A stretch of 64,000 nucleotides of DNA from Phaseolus vulgaris (lineage: Eukaryota > Streptophyta > Magnoliopsida > Fabales > Fabaceae): the NCBI RefSeq assembly GCF_000499845.2, contig NC_023758.2:37094108-37158107 (forward strand), in the 5' to 3' direction. Under the pieces are notes generated by a model. The model saw only the letters and a program-made list of their open reading frames with translations, had not been told where the DNA came from and did no database searches. Every line of letters begins with the position of its first letter. The stretch's first letter is position 1. A program made the position numbers and the translations under genes. Below are positions 23,570 to 35,800 of the stretch, in pieces.

Positions 23570-25927
23570 ACATTAGTTAGTGCTCAACCTTTCATTTCAT
23601 CCCTGCATTTCACCTTCAATATATTAATTAGACAACTTGTTCTAAATTGTATAAGAACATAAACCAATGGAGTTTCTTTTATGTTGTATGGACTATATTA
23701 AAAGAATATTTGATAAATGAAAGTAACTCTATTAAAAATGTTTTAATTCACATTAAACAGTATACTTTATTCTTATAATTCATTATCTGTACTTAATAAA
23801 AAATATAATAATTGGTTAAGTAAACAAAAATTTATGGTTAGAGGGTATTTGACTGGTTATTGACAACTAATTTATTTAGTTGTTGAAATATTTTGTTTTT
23901 TTTTTTTAGAATGTGATTCTTTTGGAGGATTAATGTAATTGTATTTTGTTGTATGTCAATTTAGTTGATCTCTTGTAGTGTCGGTTAAATTATCAGCTGA
24001 TTGGGTGTTAAAAAATTTGATATATGTTTTCAGCATAAGAGTTAAAACACCTCTGAAGTGTTTTATTTTATTTTATTTATTTATTGTTAATAAAAAAACA
24101 AAATTTTAGATAATACTAAAGTTATATAAATATAAATATACAATAAAATTTAAGGATTTATTGATTATCTATATGAATATATAATCCCTTGAAAACTATT
24201 TATTTAATTAGGTACACTATTATATATGACGGATTTGAGATGTTACTATGTTTCTTCAATACAAATTATTAATCTTTATCAAAATTCAATGGTCCATAAC
24301 ATCACACTCTTAAAGTCTATGTTAATTAAATGATGTATTTTCTTTTCTAAAAAAATTTGTACAAAAGGTAGAATAAACATTTAAATAATAAATTATACCT
24401 TTTCGGTTTCTTTAACATTTACCAAAGTTTAGATATTCAAACTAATCGCCGACAAATAAAAGACTCCATTATTCTTGTTATACTTAATAAATTAAATAAT
24501 TAAAATAATGAAAGATAAATAAAGTAAATGAATTGGTATGGTTTAGAAAAAGGTCACTCTTTCCTAATTAACCTAATAAGGAAGAAAATGAATAATTTAT
24601 GCCTAAAAATACCTTCTATCACAAAAAGTAGAAAGAAAAGGGAAGAGGAAGAAAGAACCACTTTTCACTTTTCTCTTTTAATGAATACCAGACTAGAAAA
24701 TTAATACATATACGTATGCACATACGTCATACGAATTAGAATATTGTATTAAAAGTAAAATATAATTCTTAAATGAATTTTATAATATGAAATATATGAC
24801 ATTGATTTTACAAAGGCGTTTTCTTAGTGAGATTTTATAAATGTGTTAGATGGTTTATATACATGATATAGCTTTGTTAGTATGAATTTCATCCAACATA
24901 AATTTACAAAATTTAAAATTTATCAGTTATTTTTAATAGGGAAATTTGAATATCATTGATAATATCTAACTAGGCGGCACAAATTGTCTGGTCGTAAAAA
25001 AATATACACAAAGACATCAATTTATTCAGAGCAGGTAAGCCTAAAAGGCAACGAAATTATAAATCTCCTCTACAGATTTTTTTTCTAATCAGATATGTTT
25101 ACAAAACTAATTATTTTTTAATGTTACACTTATTAACAAATTATTATTGTACGTTGTACACTTGAAACTGTTCTTACAATAAGGGGAATTAAGCTTATAA
25201 ACTGTCTGAATGTCAACGTATATCTAATAAATAGTAAATTAAATGAATGTTAAATATGAGTTGAAAGTGAGGTTAAATTAGGTACAAAAACAAACTCTTC
25301 ACATAACTATTACAATAATAATTAACAAAAAAAATATCCAAGGTGGCATTACTACTTGAATTTGTTAAAATTTGTGTAATTTTTTGTTAATTTTTTTATA
25401 AAAACTCGTAAGAAATTAATTTCTTACAAATTTTCAAATGAATTTTGCATTTTCTGATTGTGGCGAAAATAGAAGGAAAGAAAGAGAAGATTATTATTAT
25501 CCCCAAACAAGAAGAAGATACAGGTAGTAACATGGCTTTAACTATGCATAGAAATAAAACTATAAAACTAAGAAAAAACAATTTAAATTCAAGCAATTAA
25601 CTTTGCAAATTTTAACATAATTATCTAAACTCTTGAATATAACAATTTAACAAATTGAGAGTAAATATCTCTCATTTCAAATGAATATTGTTCAAACCAT
25701 TAAAAAAAAAAAACACTATTGATAGAGGCGTGCGTGCAGAAAAAAATTAAAGACAGATGCATAATCAATTTTATACGCGATTATACATAAAGACATAATT
25801 AATTATACATCTCATTTTAGCCTTTATACTGATAAGATTCTCTTTCACGAAATATTGTTATTTGAAATTGGAGTTTATATTATTGTGTCTTTTGTGCCAA
25901 CATATTTAAAGTGTTTAAATATAATAA

Positions 25928-25958
<31 letters not shown>

Positions 25959-26130
25959 CACTTTAGAATAAAAAATATTAAATACAAGAATTAAGAAATA
26001 TCTACTAGTCGTACTTAAAATAAGTTGATAAAGATACCAACTTTAAAATTTAGATAATATTAGTTGAAGTCTTTATTTAGACAGCTGATATGCTAAGAAT
26101 TAAGAATTAACCGAAGAAAGTTATTAAAAA
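23570..26130. other. AT-rich intergenic region upstream of gene B
   Basis: No gene is recognised. The promoter of gene B should lie in its first few hundred bases; TA-rich motifs near 23530-23560 are candidates. A (TA)n tract runs from about 25930 to 25957. Short ORFs such as 25396-25596 (minus) are hydrophobic and low-complexity, without family resemblance. Confidence 0.55.
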
Positions 26131-26465
26131 GTGAACTTAAAGTTTAACTCAATCTTATAAAAACGAACTTACAAGATGACGTTTGCACTCACTTATATAC
26201 TATGAAATGTCCTAATCTCTAGTCAATGTGGATCTTCAACACCCCTCACACTGAGGCTACTAACTCATGCGTGAGACTATATATTATGGATGGTCTAATA
26301 ACAACCCAATAGCAGGTGACCTGATAAACCTAATAAACACTTGCTACGATAGACTCTAAATGACTTTGACACCATATCAAGAAGTGAACTTTAAGCCTAA
26401 CTCAATCTCATAAAATCGGCTTGTAAGGTAAAGTTTATACCCACTTATATACTACAAAATATCCT
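26131..26465 (-). mobile_element. TRIM-like miniature LTR retroelement
   Basis: Two direct repeats of about 80 bp (about 26131-26212 and 26384-26465) share gaacttaaagtttaactcaa / gaactttaagcctaactcaa and cacttatatacta. They flank about 170 bp of non-coding DNA. Read on the minus strand, the internal side of the right repeat continues tatggtgtcaaagtc, close to the tRNA-Met primer site TGGTATCAGAGC. The layout (tiny LTRs, primer site, no coding region) is that of a terminal-repeat retrotransposon in miniature. Exact LTR ends and target duplication were not fixed. Confidence 0.6.
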
Positions 26466-26469
26466 ACGA

Positions 26470-26720
26470 CCTTATAAAGACAGTTCTCGAACCGTCTTTA
26501 ATACGAGTGTCGTTATAAATTAACACTTTGTAATGGCAGTTGAGGAACCGTTGTTATAAAAATATTATAATGACATGTGCATAAACCGGTGTAATTCTGG
26601 AAAACAAAGAATAAAAATTAAGGAGAATGACTTTTTAAAAACGGTTCTAGAAAGAACCGTCGTTATAAGTACTTTGTGTATCTTTCTTAAATAGTAAAGA
26701 TGGTTCAACTAGAACCGTCA
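26470..26720. mobile_element. CACTA-like subterminal repeat block
   Basis: The block contains repeated small palindromes: acagttctcgaaccgt (26480), ggcagttgaggaaccgttgt (26535), acggttctagaaagaaccgt (26641) and ggttcaactagaaccgtc (26702). Several are followed by gttataa. Such clustered motifs are typical of subterminal regions of plant CACTA transposons. Neither CACTA terminus is clear, so this is probably a fragment. Confidence 0.45.
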
Positions 26721-29700
26721 TTATAAGTATTTTTTAAAAATAAATGTTACATTTGTCCAGACGCTGTTTTAGTAGCATGCAAAAATGATTCATACCATGC
26801 AAGTAATCTAAGGTATTAACTCCTCCAAGCGGTAACACATCGTTTCACTCTCCACTATCAAGAATTTTAAACATAAAAAAGGATATCTCAACAATGTGAA
26901 GATTGAAACGAGGGAAGTATTCTCGATTAGGGGAAGAGTGGAAGATAGAGAGCTAAAATTGAGATTAAAAAGCATGTACTTCCAACATTTATGTGTGAAT
27001 ACGGTGCTCATGTGACATTTCCTAGAGTAAAGTGAGGAGTTGGGGGACTTTCTTGATCCATTAAAAACATTTTGGATGAGGTACTATGAATATGCCTGGT
27101 GAGCAAGTTATCATGGTATGAGATGAATCTTTTAACTCTATCATCAATCACTATTATTTGCTCTCATAGTTTGTTTAGCTCGATTTTCTCTTAAATGACC
27201 ATGAACATGATTTTGGATGTCTAATGCATACTCTTTAATTCTTATTTTGAGGCTCTATAGTGAGAGTTGGCAGTTTTTAGACTTGTTGTATATATATCCT
27301 TTTCCATTCAGCAACAAGGACATAAGCCTAACGACAAGATGGAAGACTTAAAAGTCAAGAAATCTTATATACTAAGATTGAGGACAACTTACAGTAAAAA
27401 AAAAAACAAGAAATAAGAAAGATGAGAAAAACAACTTCTATACTAGCTTGGTTCTCTTAGATGAGGTTTCAATGTTATGTTAATTGTAGGCGTTTTAATT
27501 CGGTATTTGTACGGTTATACTGATTCTAAAAGGATTGAGGTACCCAAAATATTTTTTCATTTTAATATTTTCTTTTACTGATATTATCCAATTAAAATTA
27601 AATTAAATAGATTAGATTTAAAATTTAAAAATACAAATTTAAATTGAGATAAATTCATTTAAATACATAAAATAAAAGAAATATAAATTTAGATAATTAT
27701 AAATTAAATTTTACAATTTGAATTTTTTCTTACCATCAATCATATTACTATCTATCTATGATATCTGATATCGTCTTCTATGAAAATTGTCAAATATTCT
27801 TTTAACTACATCTATACACATTAGATAAATTCTTATTAAATAGTAAATAAATAATAAACTCTTCTGAAACATATTTAGTATATTTATTGACACAATTAGA
27901 GTCACTTATACTTGATTGCAGTTTCTACTGCGTCAATGTTTCCTTCAAAAGAATTAATTATATTATTGATGCATGTAGCCAACCCTCATAATTATTTCAA
28001 AAGGTTTGAGTTTCGACGCTTCAGACAAGACATTTTTATTGGCGTCAAAGTCATAAATAGGAAGGTCTCCTATCTAATTTCTCAATTAGGAGGAATGTTA
28101 CATTTTTATCTATTGAAAATAAAATGAAATATATTAAATATATAAACCACTTAGGTGTTTGAACTCTTTTACAGCTTTACAAATATGTAACCATTTGTGA
28201 GGTTTTTGTTCAGTCTGATATCCTTGTAAACATATCTGTTTATATCTACTTGTATTAGAGCCAGAGCATGTTTTGTTGGGGGCAGTTTATGTGTATTTGC
28301 TAAGACTCAACCTTTGTTAACTGTATCTCCCTACTTCTTAGTGTCTTCCTATTTAATAGATTACTTGTTGCTGATAAAACAAACAAGACAACTCACTACA
28401 AAAAAAACAGAATTACACAGCAGACATTTCTTACCTTATGCATTCGCTTTTGGTCTTAATTGTGTGTCTAAGTTCCCAAATTTGTTACACAGTTTTCACA
28501 CAATCTGAATGGGAATACAGATGCAAGGGGTTGTCTTGGTTCTTCAACCTTATTACTCTTTCTGCAACAAAACTCAGACCCTCCTCTATTTTTCTTGGTC
28601 CTCTGATCCATATTGGTATACTTTCAGTTATCTCCCAATATTACAGTCTACAACAAAGAACTCACAACTCCCATGTAGCAGGGTATTAAAATTGGGGACG
28701 CAGAGGGCATATATAGTGTCCTTACTTACCCTGACATTTTAAAAACAACGTTGGGTATATATATATATATATAGATATCAGAATAGCAAAGTCTAACACA
28801 GGTACTTTTGTGGACCAGTTTGCAGGCCTCCAAGAAGTAAAAGAACAGAACATACATTTTGATTTTGATACATATATAGAAAAAATTATTTATAGTCTCT
28901 ATGAATCTTTTACTTCTTGAATTAGTCATTTCAATACCTCTGGTCACACTTCCCTTCTTAACTTCTCCTTGACATTTTTGCATAATATTCTCAAAATTTT
29001 AAGGACTTCAGCACCAATAGAACTTTACTTTATTGTAGTTATTTATTATCCAAGACCAACTCTTAAGTTATGCTAGAGCAAATACTTTCTCTACATCTAG
29101 TCTTTGATCCCTAAATATAATATTAAATATTATTCTTTATTGTCATATGGTCCATATTATAGTTATCTACACACATGTTCACATATTATTACATCACTTA
29201 CTCACGTCTATTAGTTCAAATTACAAAAAGAAAAAGTTGTTTGGCGCTTTATGGTATTTGATAGAACTCCAATCCATGTCTCACATGTCTGCCAAATGAA
29301 AAACAGATAACTCACATGAAACTTTTATGAAGTTATCACTAGTAGCCTCTTTTATTGAAGTCATTGAATTAACTTCTGTTATGGTACATAACTCCAACAA
29401 AACTAATTCAGTATATAATTCAAAAACAAACTAAAAGGAGTTAGACAAATAAAGAAAATCACAAGAAACAATATAACTGATTTTACGTTGGATCATGTGC
29501 AAATTTCATTGTCCAACAAATATGAAGTATCATGTGTCTATGTCACATCAAAACAACATTGTTCCTAACAAACTCAACAATTAAAGTAATAAACTAAAAC
29601 TTTATTAATAGGTAGCATCATCTACTTAGCACGTTTTAGGTCCTGAGACCATCACGAGAGAGCCCTATATACATGAATGTCATCTCATGTCGATTGACGG

Positions 29701-29732
29701 ATTCTAATTGTGAACCATGTTAATTGAAATCA
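26721..29732. other. Intergenic region downstream of gene C, no supported gene
   Basis: Mostly AT-rich with a (TA)n tract near 28757. A slightly GC-richer patch at 28300-28740 carries three short overlapping plus-strand ORFs (28314-28508, 28438-28689, 28509-28742) that look like a frameshifted remnant of one coding stretch; I could not identify its family. A cactacaaaaaaaacag motif at 28394 resembles a CACTA terminus. Confidence 0.5.
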
Positions 29733-31844
29733 CTATATATTGTCACGACCCACTGTGGTAATTTCAACACCCGCACTCGCTTCAACATTTTCGGTTTCTT
29801 CTGATGATGTTTTTATTTCTTTGCTTTTACCCCACAGCACCATGTACAACCCACACACAATAAGCACTGCTCCGATTACACTGAACATTTTCAAATAACC
29901 AAATAAAAAAATAGTGTAAGTTGAACAAGTTAATGACAGAGTCCACAGTTCAGACTACGTACCGACAGTAAATTTTGTTGAACTAGGCTTAAAGAATCAT
30001 GTGGATTGAATGAAATGGTGCAGTCAAATACTTAATTTCTTGCCATCATATCAATATTTTTAAATGTAAGTCTAATTGTGTACCTTCCTAGATATAGATT
30101 TTCATCCAACAGCAAGGGAGCAAAAATAGCCACAATCACAAGCGAGAGAGGGTTGAAAACAGATGCATACAATGGACCCTTAACCCCAACACACCAAGCA
30201 GTGACAATAACAACTAATCCAGAGACCACAATTCCCTGCCACAACATTTTAGTTTCTTAATAACTAGTTATTGAATATATACTATTTCACCATCCAACGA
30301 TAAATATGAAAGTAGCATACTGAAAAGGCAGCAGTTAGAAGCCTGATACTCCAACCCACCCTCCATTGGCTCCAATCCTTCTCAACACATAAAGCAAAGA
30401 CTGTGGCTTGTATTGCCCCCATTAAGGTCATCAATGCAGTACTTGAAAGATGGCTTGGATATTCTTTACTCATCTTGGTCTGCACCATATAGTAATCAAT
30501 CACCAAAGCAAAAATCCGAATAAACCAATTTACTCATTATGTTGAGATAAAATATTAGTTTTCTAACCTGAATGATGAGCCATGATGAAAAACTTAGAAC
30601 ACTTCCAAGACCACATAAAACACCTACCCATCTTCTTCCAGAGTCAGCATGCGATGATCCTAGGTGCCCATTTTGATTTTTATGCAAAAGATTAGTGTGG
30701 AAGCTCCAAATCTTAATTTCTGCCCCTCTGTTAAATGTCAGCAGCATTGACCCAACAATTCCTATTATTGGTCCCAACACCTTCACCCTCCCTGCAGCGG
30801 TTCGCAAACTTAACTTTTCTAACCTACAAAAAAACAAATGAAAGAATCAATACCTGCAATAATTATCCATTTTCAGTAATAATATTTTCAGGAAGAAAAA
30901 GGTATTACTCCCACGGCTCCTAGACAAAAAGAAAACTTCAAACTAGTTGTTTCTTTATAACATTGGACACATTTTTTATAATTTAATTTGATCAAATAAT
31001 GCATGCCTTAAAAATAAATAAATAAATAATACAGTGGTGGTGAAGAGTGGTGACTCCGTACCTGAACAAAACAGAGAAGATAAAAGTGACCACTGGAACG
31101 AGATTATAAAGGGAAGTAGAAAATGTTGCTGATACCCAAGCCAAACCAATGAAATAAAGGTTTTGCGCTAAACTCCCTCTGTTCATTTATCAAATATACA
31201 TATATCAATCTTACAATCACTTCAGTTAATGATTTACAATTTAGTAATGTACATGACAAATAAAGGGGAGAAGAAAAAATATATTAGAAGAAAATCTCAA
31301 GGCAAATTAAGAGATGAACATGCATACCCAAATAGACCGCAAAAAAATGACATCAAAAGCACCCTCCATGTCAACTTTGGCTTGCTCTTTCTGTTTTAAA
31401 TATCATGTAGAAAAAGAAACCAGCATGGGTGAAAAACTCTCAAATATAATTCGCTTCTTTATTACTTTAACCCACCAAGAAACCCTTATAATCTTCAAAA
31501 TATAAGACAAATGAAAAGTTTAGATAATTGGATGATCCATTATTATCTAAAAGCTAAAAAGTGAAAAATGATATAATTCATTTAAATTTTTTTACTTAGT
31601 TATTGATCATCATTATTAAAAAGAAGCTAAGGGGATTTGAACGCATATACCTTTCTATAACAAGAGCAAGAGAAAGAGAGAAAGCAGCTCCGAAAATGTG
31701 ACGGTAGGAAGTGAGTACCGGAATACTCATTCCATCATTTATGGCCAACTTGTAAAGCACATTCACAGCAGCAGTTGCAACCTGCGCTAGCACCATCAGC
31801 GACGCAGGCTTCAACTCTTGCACTACTTTCCTGTGATATTTCAT
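29733..31844 (-). CDS. WAT1-related / nodulin MtN21-like (EamA, UMAMIT) transporter, gene C
   Basis: Seven minus-strand exons with GT-AG borders: 31844-31651, 31390-31328, 31178-31062, 30823-30568, 30479-30321, 30235-30084 and 29880-29733. They join to 362 residues. Exon lengths 194, 63, 117, 256, 159 and 152 parallel genes A and B; exon 4 has two extra codons and the C-terminal tail is the shortest of the three. Motifs include LAINDGMSIPV, SLYNLVPVVTFIFSV, WLIIQ, KEYPSHLSSTALM and KGPLYASVFNPLSL. The start at 31844 (MKYHRKVVQELKPAS) aligns with the other genes; an in-frame ATG at 31904 would add 20 Ser-rich residues and is less likely. A copia element lies about 335 bp upstream in the same orientation. 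The gene looks intact; substrate unknown. Confidence 0.92.
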
Positions 31845-32178
31845 CTTTGCTTTGCAATGGTTTGAGCTTGAAGAAGAGAAAAATATATAGAGAGAGGTTC
31901 CCACCTACTGGGAGTAATTATTTCTATATTAAGAAAGCGCACGCATTTAATATTTCAGCATTTCATTTAACAGAGGCTGGTCCTTAATATAAGCTCAATG
32001 ACAAAACCTAGAGTGACTTATCTCAGCAGCATTGGTCTTAATCTTCAACCCAAGTTAGAGTTTATTTACAATTTACCATGTCGTGTAACCTGAAAAAGTG
32101 GATTTGTAGAAAAATACAGCAATTTTAGTTTTTAAATAAGGATCTATATTGCAAGATATACCGAGAGAAAGAAGTTAG

Positions 32179-32399
32179 TGTTGGAAAAAACGGGTAAATT
32201 TCCCACTAAAACAAAACTCTAATAGAGCTACCCGTTTAGCCTAATCTCCGAGCAGAGCAAAAACAACTCACTTTTATTATTATGAGAGAAGATATTACAA
32301 ATTGGGATATAGGAGAAGAGTTTCATTTATAACCCTCAAACCTCCTTCCCAAACAATGAATCCACCGATGTGGGACTTGGGATTAAGCCAAAATCAACA
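32179..32399 (-). repeat. Copia 3' LTR, internally deleted
   Basis: 221 bp, starting TGTTGATT and ending in CA when read on the minus strand. Relative to the 319-bp 5' LTR it lacks about 88 bp in the R/U5 part (equivalent to about 35857-35944) and about 10 bp further upstream. The TATA box (plus-strand ATTTATAA, 32325-32332) is retained. It faces the start of gene C. Confidence 0.9.
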
Positions 32400-32412
32400 A
32401 ATCTCCACCTTG
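32400..32412 (-). other. Copia polypurine tract
   Basis: Read on the minus strand, aaggtggagatt directly precedes the TGTTGATT start of the 3' LTR. This is the expected position and base composition of the plus-strand primer of copia elements. Confidence 0.7.
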
Positions 32413-32506
32413 GCTTAATTTCAAGTCCCACCTAAAACAAATCTTCTCAAAACATAACAAAAACAAACTTTACAGTGCTTCAAATTTGCGCCTCCGGGCG
32501 CCAACT

Positions 32507-35206
32507 TCAAATGTGCAAGATATTAACCAAGTCTAAACAGTGTTCAAACTTGGTCCTTGTAACCACCTTGGTGAGCATATCTGCAGGATTCTCCGTAGTG
32601 TGAATCTTCTGGAGAACAATCTCCTCTTCTTCGAGAATCTCACGCACAAAGTGATAGCGAACATCAATGTGCTTCGTCCGTGCATGAAAGACTTGATTCT
32701 TTGCTAAATGAATAGCACTCTGACTGTCAGAATATAACTCAAGTTGTTTCTGACCAACTCCCAAGTCTTTAAGCAACCCATAAAGCCAAATTGCTTCCTT
32801 CACAGCCTCTGTAATCGCCATATACTCTGCCTCTGTCGTAGACAAAGCCACCGTAGACTGCAAGGTAGACTTCCAACTGACTGGCGCTTTTGCTAAAGTG
32901 AACAAATAGCCAGTTGTTGACCGTCGCTTATCCAAATCACCTGCATAATCAGAATCACAATATCCAACTATGCATTGACCAAGTGATTCATCTTGCTCAA
33001 ATGCCAATCCAACATCTAAGGTACTTTGGAGGTACCGTAGAATCCATCTCACAGCTTGCCAATGACCCTTGCCCGGATTATGCATGTACCTGCTAACAAC
33101 ACTCACAGCCTGTGAAATATCCGGTCTTGTACACACCATTGCATACATCAAGCTTCCAACTGCATTTGCATATGGGACTTTCGCCATGTATTCTCGTTCT
33201 TCATCAGTCGTCGGAGATAAACGACTACTCAATTTCAAATGAGGAGCAAGTGGGGTACTTACAGGTTTTGTATCTTCGTGTATACCAAAACGTTGTAGTA
33301 CCTTCTGCAAATACTGCTTCTGTGACAGCCAAAGTTTTCCCCTCTCTCTGTCCCTGTTTATCTCCATGCCGAGAATCTTCTTGGCTTCCCCCAAATCCTT
33401 CATCTCGAACTCTTTACTTAACTGAGCCTTTAACCTGTCAATCTCAACTTGGCTCTTTGCTGCAATCAGCATATCATCAACATATAAGAGTAAGTAAATG
33501 TAGGAACCATCTTCAAGTCTGCGCAAATACACATAGTGATCATATTTGCTTCTCTTGTACTTTTGATCCTTCATGAACTTATCAAATCGTTTGTACCACT
33601 GTCTCGGAGATTGTTTCAGTCCGTACAACGATTTGCTAAGTTTACAAACCCAATCTTCTTTACCATCAACCTTGTATCCTTCTGGTTGAGTCATATAGAT
33701 TTCCTCCTCCAAATCACCGTGTAGGAACGCGGTCTTTACATCAAGTTGAGCAAGCTCCAAATTCAACTGTGCTACCAAGGCCAACAAAATTCGAATGGAG
33801 GAATGTTTTACAACTGGAGAAAATACCTCATTATAATCAATTCCCTCCCTCTGAGCAAAGCCTTTAGCAACCAACCTTGCCTTGTAGCAAACATCTTCTT
33901 TATTAGGAAATCCTTCTTTCTTTGCAAATACCCATTTGCACCCAATTGCCTTTTTACCTTTTGGTAATTGTGCCAGCTTCCACGTCTTGTTCTTATTCAA
34001 AGATTGCATCTCCTCTTCCATCGCACCTGCCCAATTACCACTCTCTGAACTCAAAATGGCTTCTGGGTAAGTGGATGGAATGTCATCAACAACTGGAAGT
34101 GCATAGGCAACCATATCCATGAAACGAGCAGGCTTCTGAATATCTCGTCTCTGTCTTCTAACTGCAATTGGCGCTGATTGTTGTTGAGATTCTTGGGTAG
34201 GAACCTCTTCCTCATCTGACTCTTCTTCTGCCATAGGAGAGTCACTTGTGGTATTTCGTGTTGGGATCACCACTGTCGGCTCAAACTCCACCTGCTTTCG
34301 GGCACACTCCACCTGTTGCGGAGTACTATCAACTCCTTCTGGATTTACCTTCTTTAACATGGCAGATTCATCAAAGGTAACATCCCTGTTGATAATCGTC
34401 TTCTTTGCCTCTAGACACCACAAACGGTATCCCTTCACTCCAGAACTAAAGCCCATGAAAAGAGCTTTCTTTGCCCGTGGATCCAACTTTGATTCAATCA
34501 CATGATAATATGCAATAGAACCAAAAACATGCAAAGAATCATAATCAGTTGCAGGTTTTCCAGACCATACCTCTAACGGGGTTTTGCCATCTATAGCAGA
34601 TGATGGCAAACGATTGACAAGATGTTGAGCGTATGTCACAGCCTCAGCCCAAAACTCTCTGCCTAACTCAGCATTAGACAACATACAACGAACTTTCTCC
34701 ACAAGTGTCTTGTTCATACGCTCCGAAACCCCATTCTGCTGTGGTTTTTTTCTAACAGTGAAGTGCCGAACTATGCCACAATCTTGGCATACCTTCAGGA
34801 ACGGATCACTCTTGTATTCTCCTCCATTGTCTGTTCGGAGAACCTTAATCTTCCTTCCTGTCTGGTTTTCAACTTGAGCTTTCCACTTAAGGAAAATTTC
34901 AAGCACATCATTTTTGTTCTTCATAGTAAACACCCAAACTCTCCTGGAAAAATCATCAACAAAAGTGACAAAATAATGCCTACCTCCGATTGATGGAGTC
35001 TTGGCAGGTCCCCACACATCTGAATGCACATAATCTAAAATACCCTTGGTATTGTGAATTGCAGTGCCAAACTTCACTCTTCGTTGTTTTCCCAGAACAC
35101 AATGCTCACAAAATTCAGTTTGCAAGCCTTCGTACCTTTCAACAGTCCCTGCTTTGTAAGAATTTGCAAGGATTTCTCTCCAGCATGTCCCAACCTCATA
35201 TGCCAC
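32507..35206 (-). pseudogene. Copia pol: integrase, reverse transcriptase, RNase H
   Basis: Open for 899 codons. The integrase zinc cysteines are at residues 33 and 36 (EHCVLGK). The catalytic triad is D63 (HSDVWGP), D126 (LRTDNGGEY) and E162 (QNGVSERMN), with the expected 35-residue D-E gap. Reverse transcriptase follows at about residues 410-655 with the YVDDML active site. RNase H lies near the C-terminus ([13 protein letters not shown] and [16 protein letters not shown]). The true polyprotein starts upstream in another frame, so the apparent first Met is not a real start. A single-base loss near 35110 separates this frame from the protease part, placing the His and Cys pairs of the integrase zinc site in different frames. 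Confidence 0.9.
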
Positions 35207-35721
35207 AACTTCGTTGCCTCAACATCCTTCTTAGTGCTAGAAGTTGTTGCCGCTACTGTCCCCACCATTGTACTACCTTGGTAGTAATACAAATTGTTCT
35301 TCCTCACGCCTTTCAACATCACCAGTGCTCCTGAAGTTGCTTTAAGAATTCCATCTCGCATCGTCACAACTAGGCCTTTAGATTCTAAAGCCCCCAATGA
35401 GATGAGATTCTTCTTCAACTTTGGCACGTACCGTACATCCCGCAAAATTCTGGTGGATCCATCGTGATTCCGCAACTTGATTGAACCTATCCTGACTGTC
35501 TTACATGGATTATCATTACCCATGTAAACAACCCCGCCATCGAGTTCTTGAAAATCAAAGAACCATTCCCGAATGGGACACATATGATAGGTACAACCTG
35601 AATCCAATATCCACTCATCTGGATGCAATGATGCTGAAAGCGAGACAATCAACACATCACTTTTGCTTTCTGCAACATTTGCATCTTGCAGAGCCTTCCC
35701 TTCTTGATCCGAATTTGCCAT
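35074..35721 (-). pseudogene. Copia protease and GAG-pre-integrase fragment
   Basis: The frame gives 215 residues. The aspartic protease motif WILDSGCTYHMC (about residues 37-48) is followed by the protease fold. The GAG-pre-integrase segment contains LWHMRLGH, the histidine half of the integrase zinc motif. After about residue 200 the frame leaves the conserved sequence and stops, because one base is missing in the short T run (plus-strand A run 35110-35113). The N-terminus lacks capsid and zinc-knuckle sequence, so almost all of gag is deleted. Confidence 0.88.
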
Positions 35722-35784
35722 TACAGACTCACAATATAATATTCAATATTACAAATAATTTCAAACAACCCAAGGCGAACCTTC

Positions 35785-35798
35785 GGCTCTTGATACCA
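35785..35798 (-). other. Copia primer-binding site (initiator tRNA-Met)
   Basis: Read on the minus strand, TGGTATCAAGAGCC follows the 5' LTR after two bases. It matches the usual plant copia primer site TGGTATCAGAGC, complementary to initiator tRNA-Met, apart from one inserted A. Confidence 0.85.
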
Positions 35799-35800
35799 CT

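Noticed and set aside
28314..28742. Three overlapping short ORFs that could be one frameshifted coding stretch
   Set aside because: I could not identify any protein family, so it is mentioned only in the intergenic entry.
31845..31904. Upstream in-frame ATG of WAT1 gene C (20 extra residues)
   Set aside because: Both paralogues start at the position equivalent to 31844, and the extra Ser-rich stretch overlaps the probable leader.
33112..33576. 154-codon plus-strand ORF and several neighbours (33536-35334 +)
   Set aside because: They lie antisense to the well-supported copia pol frames and have no independent similarity; they are shadows.
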